Assembly (NCBI RefSeq): GCF_002368415.1
Contig: NZ_AP018290.1
Span: forward strand, 10,593,717 to 10,657,716
Reading direction: 5' to 3'
DNA: 64,000 nt
DNA from: Calothrix sp. NIES-4105
Lineage (GTDB): Bacteria; Cyanobacteriota; Cyanobacteriia; Cyanobacteriales; Nostocaceae
Part shown: piece by piece, positions 25,996 through 35,150 of the stretch
How the letters are laid out: the number at the start of each line of letters is the position of its first letter
Numbering within the stretch: the stretch's first letter is position 1
The notes under the pieces: model-generated
Told to the model about the DNA's origin: nothing
The model's input: the letters and a program-made list of their open reading frames with translations, nothing else
Database searches by the model: none
Made by a program: the position numbers and the translations under genes

Positions 25996-26154
25996 AAATT
26001 GGCAGCAAGATTTTGATAGCACTGCAAGATTTAGGTAGCTTGAAAAATCAAATCTTTCTAAATTTTAATTGTGTTGGTTGCTTCAAGCAACTTTGAGCAG
26101 CTATTGAAAAAATCTTTGATTAATAAACTGAAACCCAAGTTATACGCAGAATCT
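25996..26154. other. Intergenic, nothing recognised
   Basis: This is an AT-rich stretch between the AraC pseudogene and the GNAT remnant. No gene or repeat was recognised. Confidence 0.35.
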
Positions 26155-26755
26155 ATGACACACTCACGAACTGTAGACAATATAACCGAGCAGTCTCAAA
26201 AGCAACGCATAGCAAATATTCTCGCACGTTCGGAAAGCAGATGACCCAAGCTTTGAATATGTATTTAGTGAACATCTTTCAATCGAAGCTTTAACTGCCT
26301 TCTATGAGCCTTTTGTAGCAGACGGAATAAAACGAGGTCAAATTGTTGTGGCAGAAGCAGAACAAGGAGCATGTATTTGGTATCCTGCCTCGGTAACAAT
26401 TTTTGATAGTACCTTTGAAGCAATGCTTAATGAAGTTAGCGTGATTATTTCACACTTTGCTGGATTAGAAGCAGCAAGACGCTTTGAGCATCTAATCCAA
26501 AAAATTGGCGCCGCAGAACCAACTAACCCTCACTGCGAAGTTTTTTTCATAGGACTTCAGAAAGAAGCAAGAGGCAAAGGTATAGGAGGCAGTTTATTAA
26601 AACCAGTTTTGAACTATGCTGATACCAACAAAGTAGGTTGCTACTTAGTATCTTCAAGTTCTCGTAATATCTCATTTTACGAACGACACGGTTTTAAAAA
26701 ATACTGCTCCATCCAAATTAATGATTCATATTCAATGACAGGGATGTGGCGTTAA
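26155..26755 (+). pseudogene. GNAT acetyltransferase, frameshifted near its start
   Basis: The ATG at 26155 opens a frame reading MTHSRTVDNITEQSQKQRIA that stops at 26242-26244. The +1 frame continues DDPSFEYVFSEHLSIEALTA and runs in frame through EVFFIGLQKEARGKGIGGSL (GNAT motif A) and FYERHGFKKY (motif B). A one-base change near 26235 thus splits the gene. A GTG at 26348 could start a shortened protein with the CoA-binding site intact. Confidence 0.65.
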
Positions 26756-26770
26756 CTAATTAGTAAATTT

Positions 26771-27253
26771 TTATATTATATCTGGTCTTGGAAAAGGTTT
26801 TGCAAATGAAAATGCATAGCTTGTTGAACCATGTTTACGTAGATACTCTAAGCGTTGTTTGGCTTCTTCTACAGTAGGAATTTGTCCAGCTTCTATCCAC
26901 CACAAAGCGAAAAGTGGCTGATTTGAATGCTCAAACCAACTGCGCCGTTTTCGCATAATTTCACCATGTTGACTACGGTAAACGTACTTTGATAGTGCTT
27001 CTAGAGATTCCCATACCGATAAATTAACCAATATTAATTCATCATCCGAAAGACGAATATCGGTTGCGTTGCCATTTTCGTTTTGCAGGCGCCATACAAA
27101 CCCTGGACTTGTATCAGCTTCAGAGTTGATAGCTTCGAGGTTAGCTACAAACTCCGCCATTATCGGGTCAGTTAATGGAGCAAGCATTCGAGAAATATTA
27201 ACTTGGGCTAGATGATAGTTTTTTTGCTCAATAGGATGTTTTATTTCAGACAT
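26771..27253 (-). CDS. DUF3291 domain protein
   Basis: The 160-residue protein begins with YHLAQVNISRMLAPLTDPIM and contains GFVWRLQNENG, SVWESLEALSKYVYRSQHGE and FALWWIEAGQIPTVEEAKQR. These are the conserved blocks of DUF3291, a dimeric ferredoxin-like fold resembling ABM enzymes. Its activity is unknown. An AraC gene upstream on the same strand (27316-28158) may regulate it. Confidence 0.8.
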   Translation of the reverse strand: MSEIKHPIEQKNYHLAQVNISRMLAPLTDPIMAEFVANLEAINSEADTSPGFVWRLQNENGNATDIRLSDDELILVNLSVWESLEALSKYVYRSQHGEIMRKRRSWFEHSNQPLFALWWIEAGQIPTVEEAKQRLEYLRKHGSTSYAFSFAKPFPRPDII

Positions 27254-27315
27254 ACTCTTAAAGAATGAGTTTTAGTACACAGAGGTAAATATCAAACCTC
27301 TACAGTATGTTTAAC

Positions 27316-28158
27316 TTATTCAGCATTCGTCTTGAATGATATTGACATACTACGGTAAAGTCCTGGTGAGATACCAACAATTCGTTTAAAGTGTCGAGAT
27401 AAATGGCTTTGGTCTGACATCCCAACTGTAAAAGCCACGTCAGCAATAGATTTTCCTTCACGAAGTAGCTGCTTGGCTCGTTCGACACGAATTTGAGTTA
27501 GGTAAGCATAAGGGGGAAGACCTACTGCATTACGAAACAAGCGAATTAGATAAAAGCGGTTTAGGTTAGTTAACTCAACAAGCTGCTCTAAACTAACATT
27601 TGAGTTATAGTTATCGTGCAAATAGTCTTTGATTAATCCAACAACAGCAAGTTCAAGTTTTATTTGAGTAAAATTAACTTTAATATCAGCGTGGCGCGCG
27701 ATTGCTAACGATAAGACTTCTATAAATAAACTTTCCAGTTCCAAAGCATTTTGAGATGTTTCTAAAATACAATGAATATTCTGTATTTTCCTAGCCAAGT
27801 TTTTATCATGAACAACAGTTTCTGGAAAATATGGAATTTTTGTGCCTAAATCATTAATTCTATTTTGCAGTACTTCAGTACTGGGGTAAAGCATTCGGTA
27901 TGTTAGCGGAAGATTATCGACGCAATAGCCTGTATGCGTTTCATCCGGATTCATAAAGATAATACTATAAGGTTCTGCAACATGTGTGGCGCCTCGATAA
28001 TAGTTACCACCAATACCAGATTCGATAACGCCTATAGAATAAGTAGGATGAGAATGACGAGCATAACTGTGATGTATTGCTTTTGCTCGGAAGAGTTCTA
28101 AGTTATCTAGAGAAGGAACTTGCCATACCTTTGTAGTTTTAGAAGAAAGTTTGGGCAT
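27316..28158 (-). CDS. AraC family transcriptional regulator with cupin sensor
   Basis: The 280-residue protein has an N-terminal AraC_N cupin (HSYARHSHPTYSIGVIESG, NPDETHTGY) and a C-terminal double HTH (LEQLVELTNLNRFYLIRLFR, SIADVAFTVGMSDQSHLSRH). The layout is complete and suggests direct ligand sensing. The gene lies 62 bases upstream of the DUF3291 gene on the same strand. Confidence 0.87.
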   Translation of the reverse strand: MPKLSSKTTKVWQVPSLDNLELFRAKAIHHSYARHSHPTYSIGVIESGIGGNYYRGATHVAEPYSIIFMNPDETHTGYCVDNLPLTYRMLYPSTEVLQNRINDLGTKIPYFPETVVHDKNLARKIQNIHCILETSQNALELESLFIEVLSLAIARHADIKVNFTQIKLELAVVGLIKDYLHDNYNSNVSLEQLVELTNLNRFYLIRLFRNAVGLPPYAYLTQIRVERAKQLLREGKSIADVAFTVGMSDQSHLSRHFKRIVGISPGLYRSMSISFKTNAE

Positions 28159-28213
28159 AATAAGTTAGTAAAATCGGTTTTAAAGTAGCCACCAGTAAGT
28201 TTATAATATCCCT

Positions 28214-28849
28214 ATGGAAATTCACGGAACATATTGTCCTGCACTAATAGATTGTAAGATGATGACAGGGGTTACAAATAATTGCCCTAACCTTGAAGAT
28301 TGTCTAGCTAATTCTCGCTTAAGCAGAAACGAGGCAATGCAGCTTTATTTTATGAATAAAGGCGCCAACCCAGAATGTATTCGTGCCGAAAGAACTTTAT
28401 TAAAACTGTCTCATACGCTTGAACAATATATACCTACAGATATATTTACATGTAATCCTAACTATCAAACAAGAGATAGTATTATTTTTGGTCAACAAAT
28501 AGACTGGGAAGAAGAATGTGGTGGTGCCAAGTTTTTTGAAGACTTAACTCTTGACCAATTGCATAATTTAATTAAACACAATTTTGTTGATATAACTCTA
28601 AAGCATAACGAGGCGCCAAGTATTGGTGAATTTTTCACATTTACTGAAACCCAAGCAGCAAAAGGATATGTATTTACTTTTGAAGGGTATGCAATTATGC
28701 CCCAACGCCATGATTACCGCGTCAGTATTGATGGTATTATTTTCAATGGTGATTACTCAAACCAATTATTGACTGACTTTGGCGAATTTGTTGGGGCGCC
28801 CGATGAATTGAGCATTGAGCCAAATTATCTAAGAGCCTGGTGGGATTAA
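28214..28849 (+). CDS. Hypothetical protein (211 aa)
   Basis: A soluble, acidic, cysteine-containing protein begins MEIHGTYCPALIDCKMMTG with CPNLEDCLANS close behind, giving four cysteines in the first 30 residues. The C-terminal half has aromatic-rich blocks (FTFEGYAIMPQRHDYRVSID, LSIEPNYLRAWWD). I do not recognise the family. The long open frame, with GGCGCC sites inside, supports a real resident gene. It is divergent from the AraC gene. Confidence 0.6.
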   Translation: MEIHGTYCPALIDCKMMTGVTNNCPNLEDCLANSRLSRNEAMQLYFMNKGANPECIRAERTLLKLSHTLEQYIPTDIFTCNPNYQTRDSIIFGQQIDWEEECGGAKFFEDLTLDQLHNLIKHNFVDITLKHNEAPSIGEFFTFTETQAAKGYVFTFEGYAIMPQRHDYRVSIDGIIFNGDYSNQLLTDFGEFVGAPDELSIEPNYLRAWWD

Positions 28850-28978
28850 ATCTAAATTATTTATTTCACTGACTGCTTGTTTTAAAACAATATCCCAAAC
28901 TCTATGCCACTTTCCATCTGATGCTTGCTTAGATTCAGCCCTTTTATTTACAATAATATCATCAGCACTGTACTTCAT
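28829..28978 (-). CDS. Possible small protein (49 aa)
   Basis: A minus-strand frame from ATG 28978 to the stop at 28829 encodes MKYSADDIIVNKRAESKQAS with a following DGKWHRVWDIVLKQAVSEI. Its amino-acid composition looks protein-like. It overlaps the end of the convergent hypothetical gene by 21 bases. It could be a genuine small gene or a remnant; no family was recognised. Confidence 0.3.
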   Translation of the reverse strand: MKYSADDIIVNKRAESKQASDGKWHRVWDIVLKQAVSEINNLDLIPPGS

Positions 28979-29023
28979 AAAACTCAGATTGGTTAAATAA
29001 TTTGTGGAAATATTGCATTTCCT

Positions 29024-29243
29024 CTCTCCTCTGTGTACTCTGTGTCTCTGTGGTAAAAAAATACATTACTGCACAGGCGCCACGAGGTGATGCCACAGCC
29101 CCCTAAAATTAATGACATGGAATACTAGTGGTTTATGTCATTAATTTTAATAGGTACGTAGTAGCGCTATCTTCGCATCAAAAACATGAATTTAGAGGGC
29201 TAAAGCCCAACTACGAACTTACCAAAACTTCTGACACAGACCA
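29024..29243. repeat. Dispersed repeats including a 15-bp perfect inverted repeat
   Basis: 29024-29060 is a CTCTGTGTACTCTGTGTCTC copy. TAAAATTAATGACAT (29104-29118) and ATGTCATTAATTTTA (29135-29149) are perfect inverted copies around AATACTAGTGG. 29185-29250 holds a further repeat (GGGCTAAAGCCCAACTACGA ... CTGACACAGACCACTAG). Diverged relatives are near 14030-14130 and 36540. No gene lies here. Confidence 0.6.
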
Positions 29244-29681
29244 CTAGGCTGCTGTGTTCAGTCGAACTACGCTACCTGACTTATTGGTATGGTAAACTAG
29301 TACTTTAGAGTTAGCTGTGACTTTTACTTGCCAACCTGGTACTAGTGCTTGAGTACAAAGAACTCCCGGTTCTGCCAAACCTAAACAACCATCATTCCAT
29401 GTGCGTGCTTCCGACGTAGTAATTTTTAACTCACTGGCAGATTTGCCTGTACGTTTGGAAGCATCTTTCAAAACGGCACTTGCTACAGCTTCTGGTAATT
29501 TTTTATCCTGACTATTATCTTGACTGTCACTTTGATTAGGTGAAGATTCTACTGGTTTTTCAGCTTGAGTTGGAGGCACATTACTGCCCGTTGTACAACC
29601 CATTAGTGTGCTGCTTATTAAAACCACAGCAAACAAATTAACTATAACCAAACGAATATTATTATTCTTCCAGCAAAACAT
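29244..29681 (-). CDS. Cyanobacterial lipoprotein, unknown function (145 aa)
   Basis: An N-terminal hydrophobic segment ends in the lipobox STLMGC (cysteine near residue 29), followed by a Ser/Gln/Pro-rich linker. The C-terminal domain has AVLKDASKRTGKSASELKIT, WNDGCLGLAEPG and PGWQVKVTANSKVLVYHTN. This domain is frequent in cyanobacterial exported proteins, but its function is unknown. It lies 13 bases after the SpoIIM-like gene on the same strand. Confidence 0.75.
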   Translation of the reverse strand: MFCWKNNNIRLVIVNLFAVVLISSTLMGCTTGSNVPPTQAEKPVESSPNQSDSQDNSQDKKLPEAVASAVLKDASKRTGKSASELKITTSEARTWNDGCLGLAEPGVLCTQALVPGWQVKVTANSKVLVYHTNKSGSVVRLNTAA

Positions 29682-29694
29682 AATAAACCATCCG

Positions 29695-30657
29695 TTACAT
29701 CCGTTCTATCCGTTGCCGACTACAATACACTACCAGCGTCATAAATAATCCCGTCCCAACTAAATATTTTAATGGTTCTGGCACACTTGGGTTAGGAGAA
29801 AAGAAACCCTCAATAATCCCAGCAATAACCAGCATCGGTATAATTCCAAACACTAATTGCGAAGCTAGAGTGCCATAATACTTGAGAGCATCCAGGCGCC
29901 TATATTTCCCTGGAAACAAAATTGCCCGCGCGATTAAAAATCCTGCACCTCCTGCGAAGAAGATAGCTGGTAATTCTAATGACCCGTGGGGAAAGACAAA
30001 TGCCCAAAATGGATATGCAAGATTATTTTGTCCAACAAGCGTTGCAACGGCGCCTATTAATAAACCGTTGAATAGCATAATGTAAAAAGTGTAGGCGCCA
30101 GCAGTAATTCCACCCGCAACAGCTTTAAACGACACCATAATATTATTAATCATGATACCGCTCGATGCTAGTGGTTCTACGCCTAGTATCGAACCCATCC
30201 AAAGTTTGCGCTCATCTCTAACTGTTTTAATCAAATGTTCAGGTACAATTAGCGACATAAAACTTGGGTCTTGCCAAGCATACCACCAAGCTATTAAGCA
30301 CCCCAATATAAATAAAGCTGTCGCTAAAGCTATATATACTATGCTTTGCTGCACTACTGTAGGAAATCCCCATAGGAAAAAATCCTTTAGACCCTGCCAT
30401 TCTTGCCGACGCGAACCTTGATAAACTTGGTTATAAGCGCGCGTTGTCATTGATTGTAAGCTTTGTATAAGCGTATTACTAACTTGCTGAGTACGAGCGC
30501 GCGCTAAGTCAGCAGCAACAGTACGGTAAAGAAAAGCCACTTCGCGAATTTCATTTGAAGGTAGCGATTTCAATCCAGATTTTTCTATTTTTTTCAATAA
30601 AGCGTCCAGACGCTGCCAGTTCGGCTCGCGTCGCGCTATCCAACGTTGAATATTCAT
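29695..30657 (-). CDS. Stage II sporulation protein M-like (SpoIIM/DUF95) membrane protein
   Basis: The 320-residue protein has a basic N-terminal helical region (IARREPNWQRLDALLKKIEK) and then about six membrane spans. The conserved PHGSLELPAIFFAGGAGFLI block is the SpoIIM/DUF95 signature. In non-sporulating bacteria it is found with RDD-family and DUF4129 genes. Here it is divergent from a membrane protein and an RDD gene, giving a SpoIIM-RDD membrane cluster of unknown role. Confidence 0.87.
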   Translation of the reverse strand: MNIQRWIARREPNWQRLDALLKKIEKSGLKSLPSNEIREVAFLYRTVAADLARARTQQVSNTLIQSLQSMTTRAYNQVYQGSRRQEWQGLKDFFLWGFPTVVQQSIVYIALATALFILGCLIAWWYAWQDPSFMSLIVPEHLIKTVRDERKLWMGSILGVEPLASSGIMINNIMVSFKAVAGGITAGAYTFYIMLFNGLLIGAVATLVGQNNLAYPFWAFVFPHGSLELPAIFFAGGAGFLIARAILFPGKYRRLDALKYYGTLASQLVFGIIPMLVIAGIIEGFFSPNPSVPEPLKYLVGTGLFMTLVVYCSRQRIERM

Positions 30658-30732
30658 TAATTTATACTCATACTTAGGATACCTTAGCTTAAGATACCCT
30701 CAAAGCAGTAATTAAATTATTGTAGTAGTACT

Positions 30733-31602
30733 ATGTCTTTTAACCAAGGTTCTTCACCCCCCATTCAACCTTTGAGCATTGGTAACGTAGTTACTGCTGG
30801 ACTTAGGTTATATGGTTCGCATCTCAAGTCTTATTTAAAACTAGGATTCATTGCTTATGCTTGGATACTTGTACCCGTTTATGGTTGGGCTAGATGCGGC
30901 GCCACTTTAGCATTAATATCTCGGTTGGCATATAGCGAGTTAGTTGAACAACCAGAAACTCCCAGAGAAGCAGGTCGTATTGTACGAGCGCGGTTATGGC
31001 AATTTCTGGTAATGGGTTTATTAATGTTTTTACTTGGTATTGGTATCACAATTGGAGTCATCATATTATTATTAATATTGACAGTAATAGCCGGGATTAT
31101 TATAGGCATATATGCACCTGGAGGCGCCGCAAATGATGTTTTTAATCCTGTAGTAACTTTAATATCATTTGCATTGTTACTTGTTTATATGGTGGTTATT
31201 TTCACCGCCTTTATTTTGTCACAAGCACGTTTTATCGTCGTCGAAATACCTTTAGCGATTGAAAGTTCTACTGATGGAGCATCTACAATTGGACGAAGCT
31301 GGAATTTAACAAGTGGTAATATGTGGCGAATTGTTGCAATTGTAATTGTCACTTATATAATAACCCTTCCCCTTCAAGTACCTTTAAGTGTGTTAAATAT
31401 TATTATTCAAATTTCTTTACAACCTTTAGTGGAAGTCAATACGAACTATAGATTGTTAGCAATAATAGTAAATGTAGTTTTAACTTTAATTAGTGTAGCA
31501 ATCGTAGTACCCTTTTGGCAAACGATAAAAGCTGTACTTTACTGTGATTTACTAAGTCGTCGTGAAGGGTTCGGTTTGAAGTTACGCGACCGTAATATAT
31601 AA
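30733..31602 (+). CDS. Polytopic membrane protein of SpoIIM/RDD cluster
   Basis: The 289-residue protein has about six hydrophobic segments, beginning after a proline-rich N-terminus (PPIQPLSIGNVVTAGLRLYG). WILVPVYGWARCGATLALIS and SFALLLVYMVVIFTAFILSQ are clear spans. STIGRSWNLTSGNMWRIVAI resembles the glycerophosphodiester-phosphodiesterase-associated membrane domain. It lies 7 bases before the RDD gene, so the two form an operon. Confidence 0.7.
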   Translation: MSFNQGSSPPIQPLSIGNVVTAGLRLYGSHLKSYLKLGFIAYAWILVPVYGWARCGATLALISRLAYSELVEQPETPREAGRIVRARLWQFLVMGLLMFLLGIGITIGVIILLLILTVIAGIIIGIYAPGGAANDVFNPVVTLISFALLLVYMVVIFTAFILSQARFIVVEIPLAIESSTDGASTIGRSWNLTSGNMWRIVAIVIVTYIITLPLQVPLSVLNIIIQISLQPLVEVNTNYRLLAIIVNVVLTLISVAIVVPFWQTIKAVLYCDLLSRREGFGLKLRDRNI

Positions 31603-31609
31603 GGAAATT

Positions 31610-32392
31610 ATGCATATTCTTAATCGCGTTAAATTTGTTACACCTGAAAGTGTTGAGCTTGAATTTACCTTAGCTGGAATTGGTAATAGAACTTTTGCTC
31701 TATTAATTGATTATCATGTTTTAGCTTTAATAATAGCGCTGGTTTTGACTGCTTGGCTAACAATTTCTTATCAAATACAAACTTTTGCTAAACAAATATT
31801 TGGTGATAAATTTGATAACTGGATGGTTGCTATTGTAGCCTTGATTTTATTTGCAGTTTATGCCGGGTACTTTGTATTTTTTGAAACTTTCTGGCAAGGA
31901 CAAACACCAGGAAAACGTGTTGCAAAAATTCGCGTTGTTCGTGATGATGGTAGACCTGTTGGACTTCAGCAAACTACTTTACGCGCGTTGCTGCGACCTT
32001 TTGATGAAATTTCTTTTATCGGCGCCTTACTAATTATGTTTAATCGTAAAGAGAAGCGTTTAGGTGATTTTGTGGCAGGTACAATAGTAATTCAAACTCA
32101 AACTATCGCTATCTCTGAAAAACAAAACTTAACACTCTCCGAATCTTCTAATTTAGCTTGCAGTAAAATCTTAGAAACTGCTGATTTATCACCAATGCTT
32201 CCTGATGATTTTGCAGTTATCCGCGAATATTTAGTGCGGCGCCATATTATGTCAAAAAAAGCACAAGCAACACTTGCTAATGAACTTACTCAACAAGTAC
32301 AGTCAATTATTGAATTAAATAACTTACCTGATGGAACTACTCCAGACACTTTTTTAGAAGGCATTTATCTTGCCTATCAACAAACATCGTAG
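31610..32392 (+). CDS. RDD family membrane protein
   Basis: The 260-residue protein has the RDD signature LAGIGNRTFALLIDYHVLAL (R...D), two further membrane spans, and GQTPGKRVAKIRVVRDDGRP between them. The C-terminal 90 residues are soluble and helical. RDD proteins are small membrane proteins, some acting as Na+/H+ antiporters; in this SpoIIM context the role is unknown. A strong hairpin directly after the stop ends the operon. Confidence 0.85.
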   Translation: MHILNRVKFVTPESVELEFTLAGIGNRTFALLIDYHVLALIIALVLTAWLTISYQIQTFAKQIFGDKFDNWMVAIVALILFAVYAGYFVFFETFWQGQTPGKRVAKIRVVRDDGRPVGLQQTTLRALLRPFDEISFIGALLIMFNRKEKRLGDFVAGTIVIQTQTIAISEKQNLTLSESSNLACSKILETADLSPMLPDDFAVIREYLVRRHIMSKKAQATLANELTQQVQSIIELNNLPDGTTPDTFLEGIYLAYQQTS

Positions 32393-32450
32393 GGTGCGTG
32401 ACGCAACGACAAATTCCAACATAATGATAAGACTTGTAGCGTCACGCACC
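32393..32450. terminator. Repeat-derived bidirectional terminator
   Basis: GGTGCGTGACGC (32393-32404) and GCGTCACGCACC (32439-32450) are perfect 12-bp arms between two convergent genes. The stop codon of the minus-strand cupin gene lies inside the right arm, so the repeat supplies its last codons. A diverged relative is near 24654-24730. Confidence 0.6.
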
Positions 32451-32978
32451 AACTTCAGTATTAGTATATTCTGGCATCCAACCGCGCGCACCGGAAAAAT
32501 ATCGAATAGCTTTTATATTTAAAGACGCAGCAGGACTAAACCAATGCTCGCATCGAGGGGGTATATGAATAAAATCATGTGCTTGTAGCAACAACTGTAC
32601 TTGATTACCATCCGGTAAAACAAAACCGAAAATAGCTTCACCAGACAAAATATACAGCGCTTCTGCATCTTCATGAGTGTGATAGCGACTGTACGTTTTG
32701 GTTTGTGTATATAAATTTGGCGAACCAGGATGCAGCACAAACAAGTCATAACAGAAGTAATCACCTTGCAGCTTAATAAAATCAAATTCGCATTGGTGCA
32801 GTTGTGAGATGTGGTCTTTTTCTAAATAGCTAAGAACATCTTGTGCAAGCAAACTCGAACAAAAGCTTGATTCTTCTAAATTGTAATGGTCAAGTTGAAT
32901 CAAAAACGGAGCTAATATGTCTTTGATTTGGCTCGATTCGGTTATAATTTCGCCGTTATTAAGCTTCAAGGTCGCCAT
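32442..32978 (-). CDS. Cupin, acireductone-dioxygenase-like
   Basis: The 178-residue protein has the metal-ligand set of acireductone dioxygenase: H100-T-H102-x3-E106 (YHTHEDAEALYIL) and H145 (PRCEHWF), in the ARD spacing, with IHIPPRCEHWF at the end of the cupin barrel. ARD acts in the methionine salvage pathway on the acireductone intermediate using Fe or Ni. The protein lacks other nearby salvage genes, so a related cupin oxygenase is possible. Its stop is provided by a dispersed repeat. Confidence 0.65.
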   Translation of the reverse strand: MATLKLNNGEIITESSQIKDILAPFLIQLDHYNLEESSFCSSLLAQDVLSYLEKDHISQLHQCEFDFIKLQGDYFCYDLFVLHPGSPNLYTQTKTYSRYHTHEDAEALYILSGEAIFGFVLPDGNQVQLLLQAHDFIHIPPRCEHWFSPAASLNIKAIRYFSGARGWMPEYTNTEVGA

Positions 32979-33173
32979 GTCAGTACTCTTTTTAAACAGA
33001 TTGTGCTAGATTTGCCTGGATAAGGGGTTGTCAAATTGTCACGTTTGCTACAAAATTATATTAAATTAATACTTTAATACTAATACAACATAATCCCGCT
33101 CGGATAAAAGTAGATTGGATGTAAAAATATTCTATCACTGCATGGTTCTAATTTGACAACTGCATTATCTGGA

Positions 33174-34136
33174 TTAATTTATATTGATTAAATCTTGCAA
33201 CCCCAAATCTTTGAATAAAGGTGTACTTAGATAGCGCTCACCGAAACTTGGTTGAATTACAACGATTAAGCGTCCAGCGTTTTCGGGTCGTTTACCAATT
33301 TCAATAGCGGCATACAATGCTGCTCCTGTTGATATACCTGATAAAATACCTTCTTCTGATGCTAGGCGCCGACCATAAGTAATGGCGTACTCATCATCAA
33401 CTTGAATTACCTCATCGATTAATTCTAGTTTCAATACGGGTGGAATAAAGCCGGCGCCGATACCCTGGATTTTATGGGAACCTGGTTTTCCTCCACTAAG
33501 TACAGAACTATTAGCAGGTTCGACAGCTACCACTTTAAACTCCGGTTTGCGTGGTTTGATAACTTGTGCCACCCCAGTAATTGTACCTCCCGTCCCGACA
33601 CCTGCTACAACGATATCAACTTGACCATCGGTATCACTCCAAATTTCTTCTGCCGTGGTTTCACAATGGGTTTGGCAGTTTGCCGGGTTATCAAACTGTT
33701 GAAGCATGTAAGCATTCTTATGTGTGCTGACAATTTCTTTGGCACGAGAAATAGCACCTTGCATACCTTTAATACCCGGAGTCAACTCAACTTCTGCACC
33801 ATACGCTTTTAAAATCAACTGCCGTTCAATGCTCATCGTCTCTGGCATTGTTAATATCAACCGATAACCCCTAGCTGCGGCTATCATTGCCAAAGCAATA
33901 CCCGTATTACCAGAAGTCGGTTCAACCAACACCGTCTTACCCGGTTTAATTAACGCTTCTGCTTCTGCTTGTGCGATCATACTGGCGCCAATTCGGTCTT
34001 TCACAGAAGCAGACGGATTCATGCCCTCCAACTTCATCACAATCTGAGCAACACACCCAAGAGATTGAGGAACTTGGTTAAGTTGGACTAAAGGAGTCCG
34101 ACCAATTAACTCTGTAATATCGCGCGCAATCTGCAT
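33174..34136 (-). CDS. cysK: Cysteine synthase A (O-acetylserine sulfhydrylase)
   Basis: The 320-residue PLP enzyme has the active-site lysine in [11 protein letters not shown], the substrate loop [12 protein letters not shown], the phosphate-binding [11 protein letters not shown], and [11 protein letters not shown]. It makes cysteine from O-acetylserine and sulfide in the cytosol. Length is standard and the gene stands alone. A regulatory site is not obvious in the 195 bp before the cupin gene. Confidence 0.93.
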   Translation of the reverse strand: MQIARDITELIGRTPLVQLNQVPQSLGCVAQIVMKLEGMNPSASVKDRIGASMIAQAEAEALIKPGKTVLVEPTSGNTGIALAMIAAARGYRLILTMPETMSIERQLILKAYGAEVELTPGIKGMQGAISRAKEIVSTHKNAYMLQQFDNPANCQTHCETTAEEIWSDTDGQVDIVVAGVGTGGTITGVAQVIKPRKPEFKVVAVEPANSSVLSGGKPGSHKIQGIGAGFIPPVLKLELIDEVIQVDDEYAITYGRRLASEEGILSGISTGAALYAAIEIGKRPENAGRLIVVIQPSFGERYLSTPLFKDLGLQDLININ

Positions 34137-34236
34137 CCTTTTAAGTACTTGGCAAGCTTTCTAAAAAACCTTTACCATATTACATTAACTCTACCAAATA
34201 ACCGTAGTTTTAACCCAAAAAATTTTCGCCTCTTGT

Positions 34237-34262
34237 AGGGTAGGCATCCTGCCTGCCCCACA
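34237..34262. repeat. GGCATCC hairpin repeat
   Basis: TAGGCATCCTGCCTGCCCCA is a short member of the family at 18506-18565, 80-100 bases before the cysK start. Confidence 0.55.
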
Positions 34263-34289
34263 CATCCTACCTGACCTACACAAGTCCTA

Positions 34290-34460
34290 TTACGACCCAG
34301 TTTGCAACAAAGCCGCAGAAACAGCAATCAAAAAGCAAACGAAAGAATATTTTATACCAGGCTTATTTTGGTAAACAGCTGCCTTCAAGCCCATAAATAC
34401 AGACCCTACAACCATAGTAGCGCAAGCCAAGTACTGCCAATGCTGTATAAAAGACATCAT
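34290..34460 (-). CDS. Small two-span membrane protein (56 aa)
   Basis: From ATG 34460 the frame encodes MMSFIQHWQYLACATMVVGS, FMGLKAAVYQNKPGIKYSF, then VCFLIAVSAALLQTGS and TAA. Two hydrophobic segments are separated by a short basic loop, as expected for a small inner or thylakoid membrane protein. A second ATG follows immediately. No family was recognised, but the clean topology and length support a real gene. Confidence 0.5.
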   Translation of the reverse strand: MMSFIQHWQYLACATMVVGSVFMGLKAAVYQNKPGIKYSFVCFLIAVSAALLQTGS

Positions 34461-34702
34461 ATTGACTGACCTAATAACAGTTTATATATCCATAGGCTCA
34501 ATATATTCCCCTTCACACGCGCGCATCTTCCCTCAAACGAAAGAACTCGCAACCACCAAAAGAAGCATTACCTCGTAGGTTGGGTGGAGGAACGGAACCC
34601 AGCACATACTCTCGTTATCACGTTGGGTGGAGGCTTTGCGGAACCCAACCTACAATCAATATTTTGAACACCACAAAAGTCAGTAAGATGATTAAAATTT
34701 AA
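34461..34702. repeat. GTAGGTTGGGTGGAGG repeats
   Basis: Two copies of GTAGGTTGGGTGGAGG...GGAACCCA lie at 34575-34605 and 34622-34657, the second ending in ACCCAACCTACA. No gene is present. Confidence 0.7.
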
Positions 34703-35008
34703 ATGTCGATATTAGGAGAAGTAGCTATAAGCGATTATTACATTGTTGTCAGCAGAAGCGATATTCGTCCTAAAGCTAAACTATACACCTTTTCTTTCCA
34801 ACAGCCAATACCCTCATTTAAACTACCTTTACAATCAGAAGATATAGAACCAATTTTAGATATACAATCTTTATTAAACAGTATATACAACCGTGCCAGA
34901 TATCATTTAAGAATTAATTATAATTTTGAACCAGTACCACCTCTCAAACCCGACAACGCAGTATGGTGTGATACGCTTTTGCGCGAACAAGGGTTACGTA
35001 ATTGTTAG
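34703..35008 (+). pseudogene. DUF4058 protein, C-terminal third only
   Basis: The frame encodes DYYIVVSRSDIRPKAKLYTF, SFKLPLQSEDIEPILDIQSL and PLKPDNAVWCDTLLREQGLR. These are the ordered C-terminal blocks of cyanobacterial DUF4058 proteins, which are normally about 250 residues. Only about 100 remain, so the gene is 5'-truncated. The family's function is unknown. Confidence 0.65.
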
Positions 35009-35039
35009 TTAACAACAAATTCCGGACAACTTCAGAACC

Positions 35040-35150
35040 TGACTTTTCATAGGCTTAAAAACCTCTCCCCCAACCCCTCTCCTACAAGGAGAGGGGAGTA
35101 CATTTTCCCCCTTCCTTTAAAGGGAACTCTGTCAGGGGGTTAGGTTTTAC
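35040..35150. repeat. CTCTCCCCCAACCCCTCTCC repeat pair
   Basis: CCCCAACCCCTCTCCTACAA with GGAGAGGGGAGT forms a hairpin. It is followed by a CCCCCTTCC...CAGGGGGTTAGG arm. Related words are at 47155-47205 and 55725-55800. The repeat runs into the end of the antitoxin-like gene. Confidence 0.6.
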
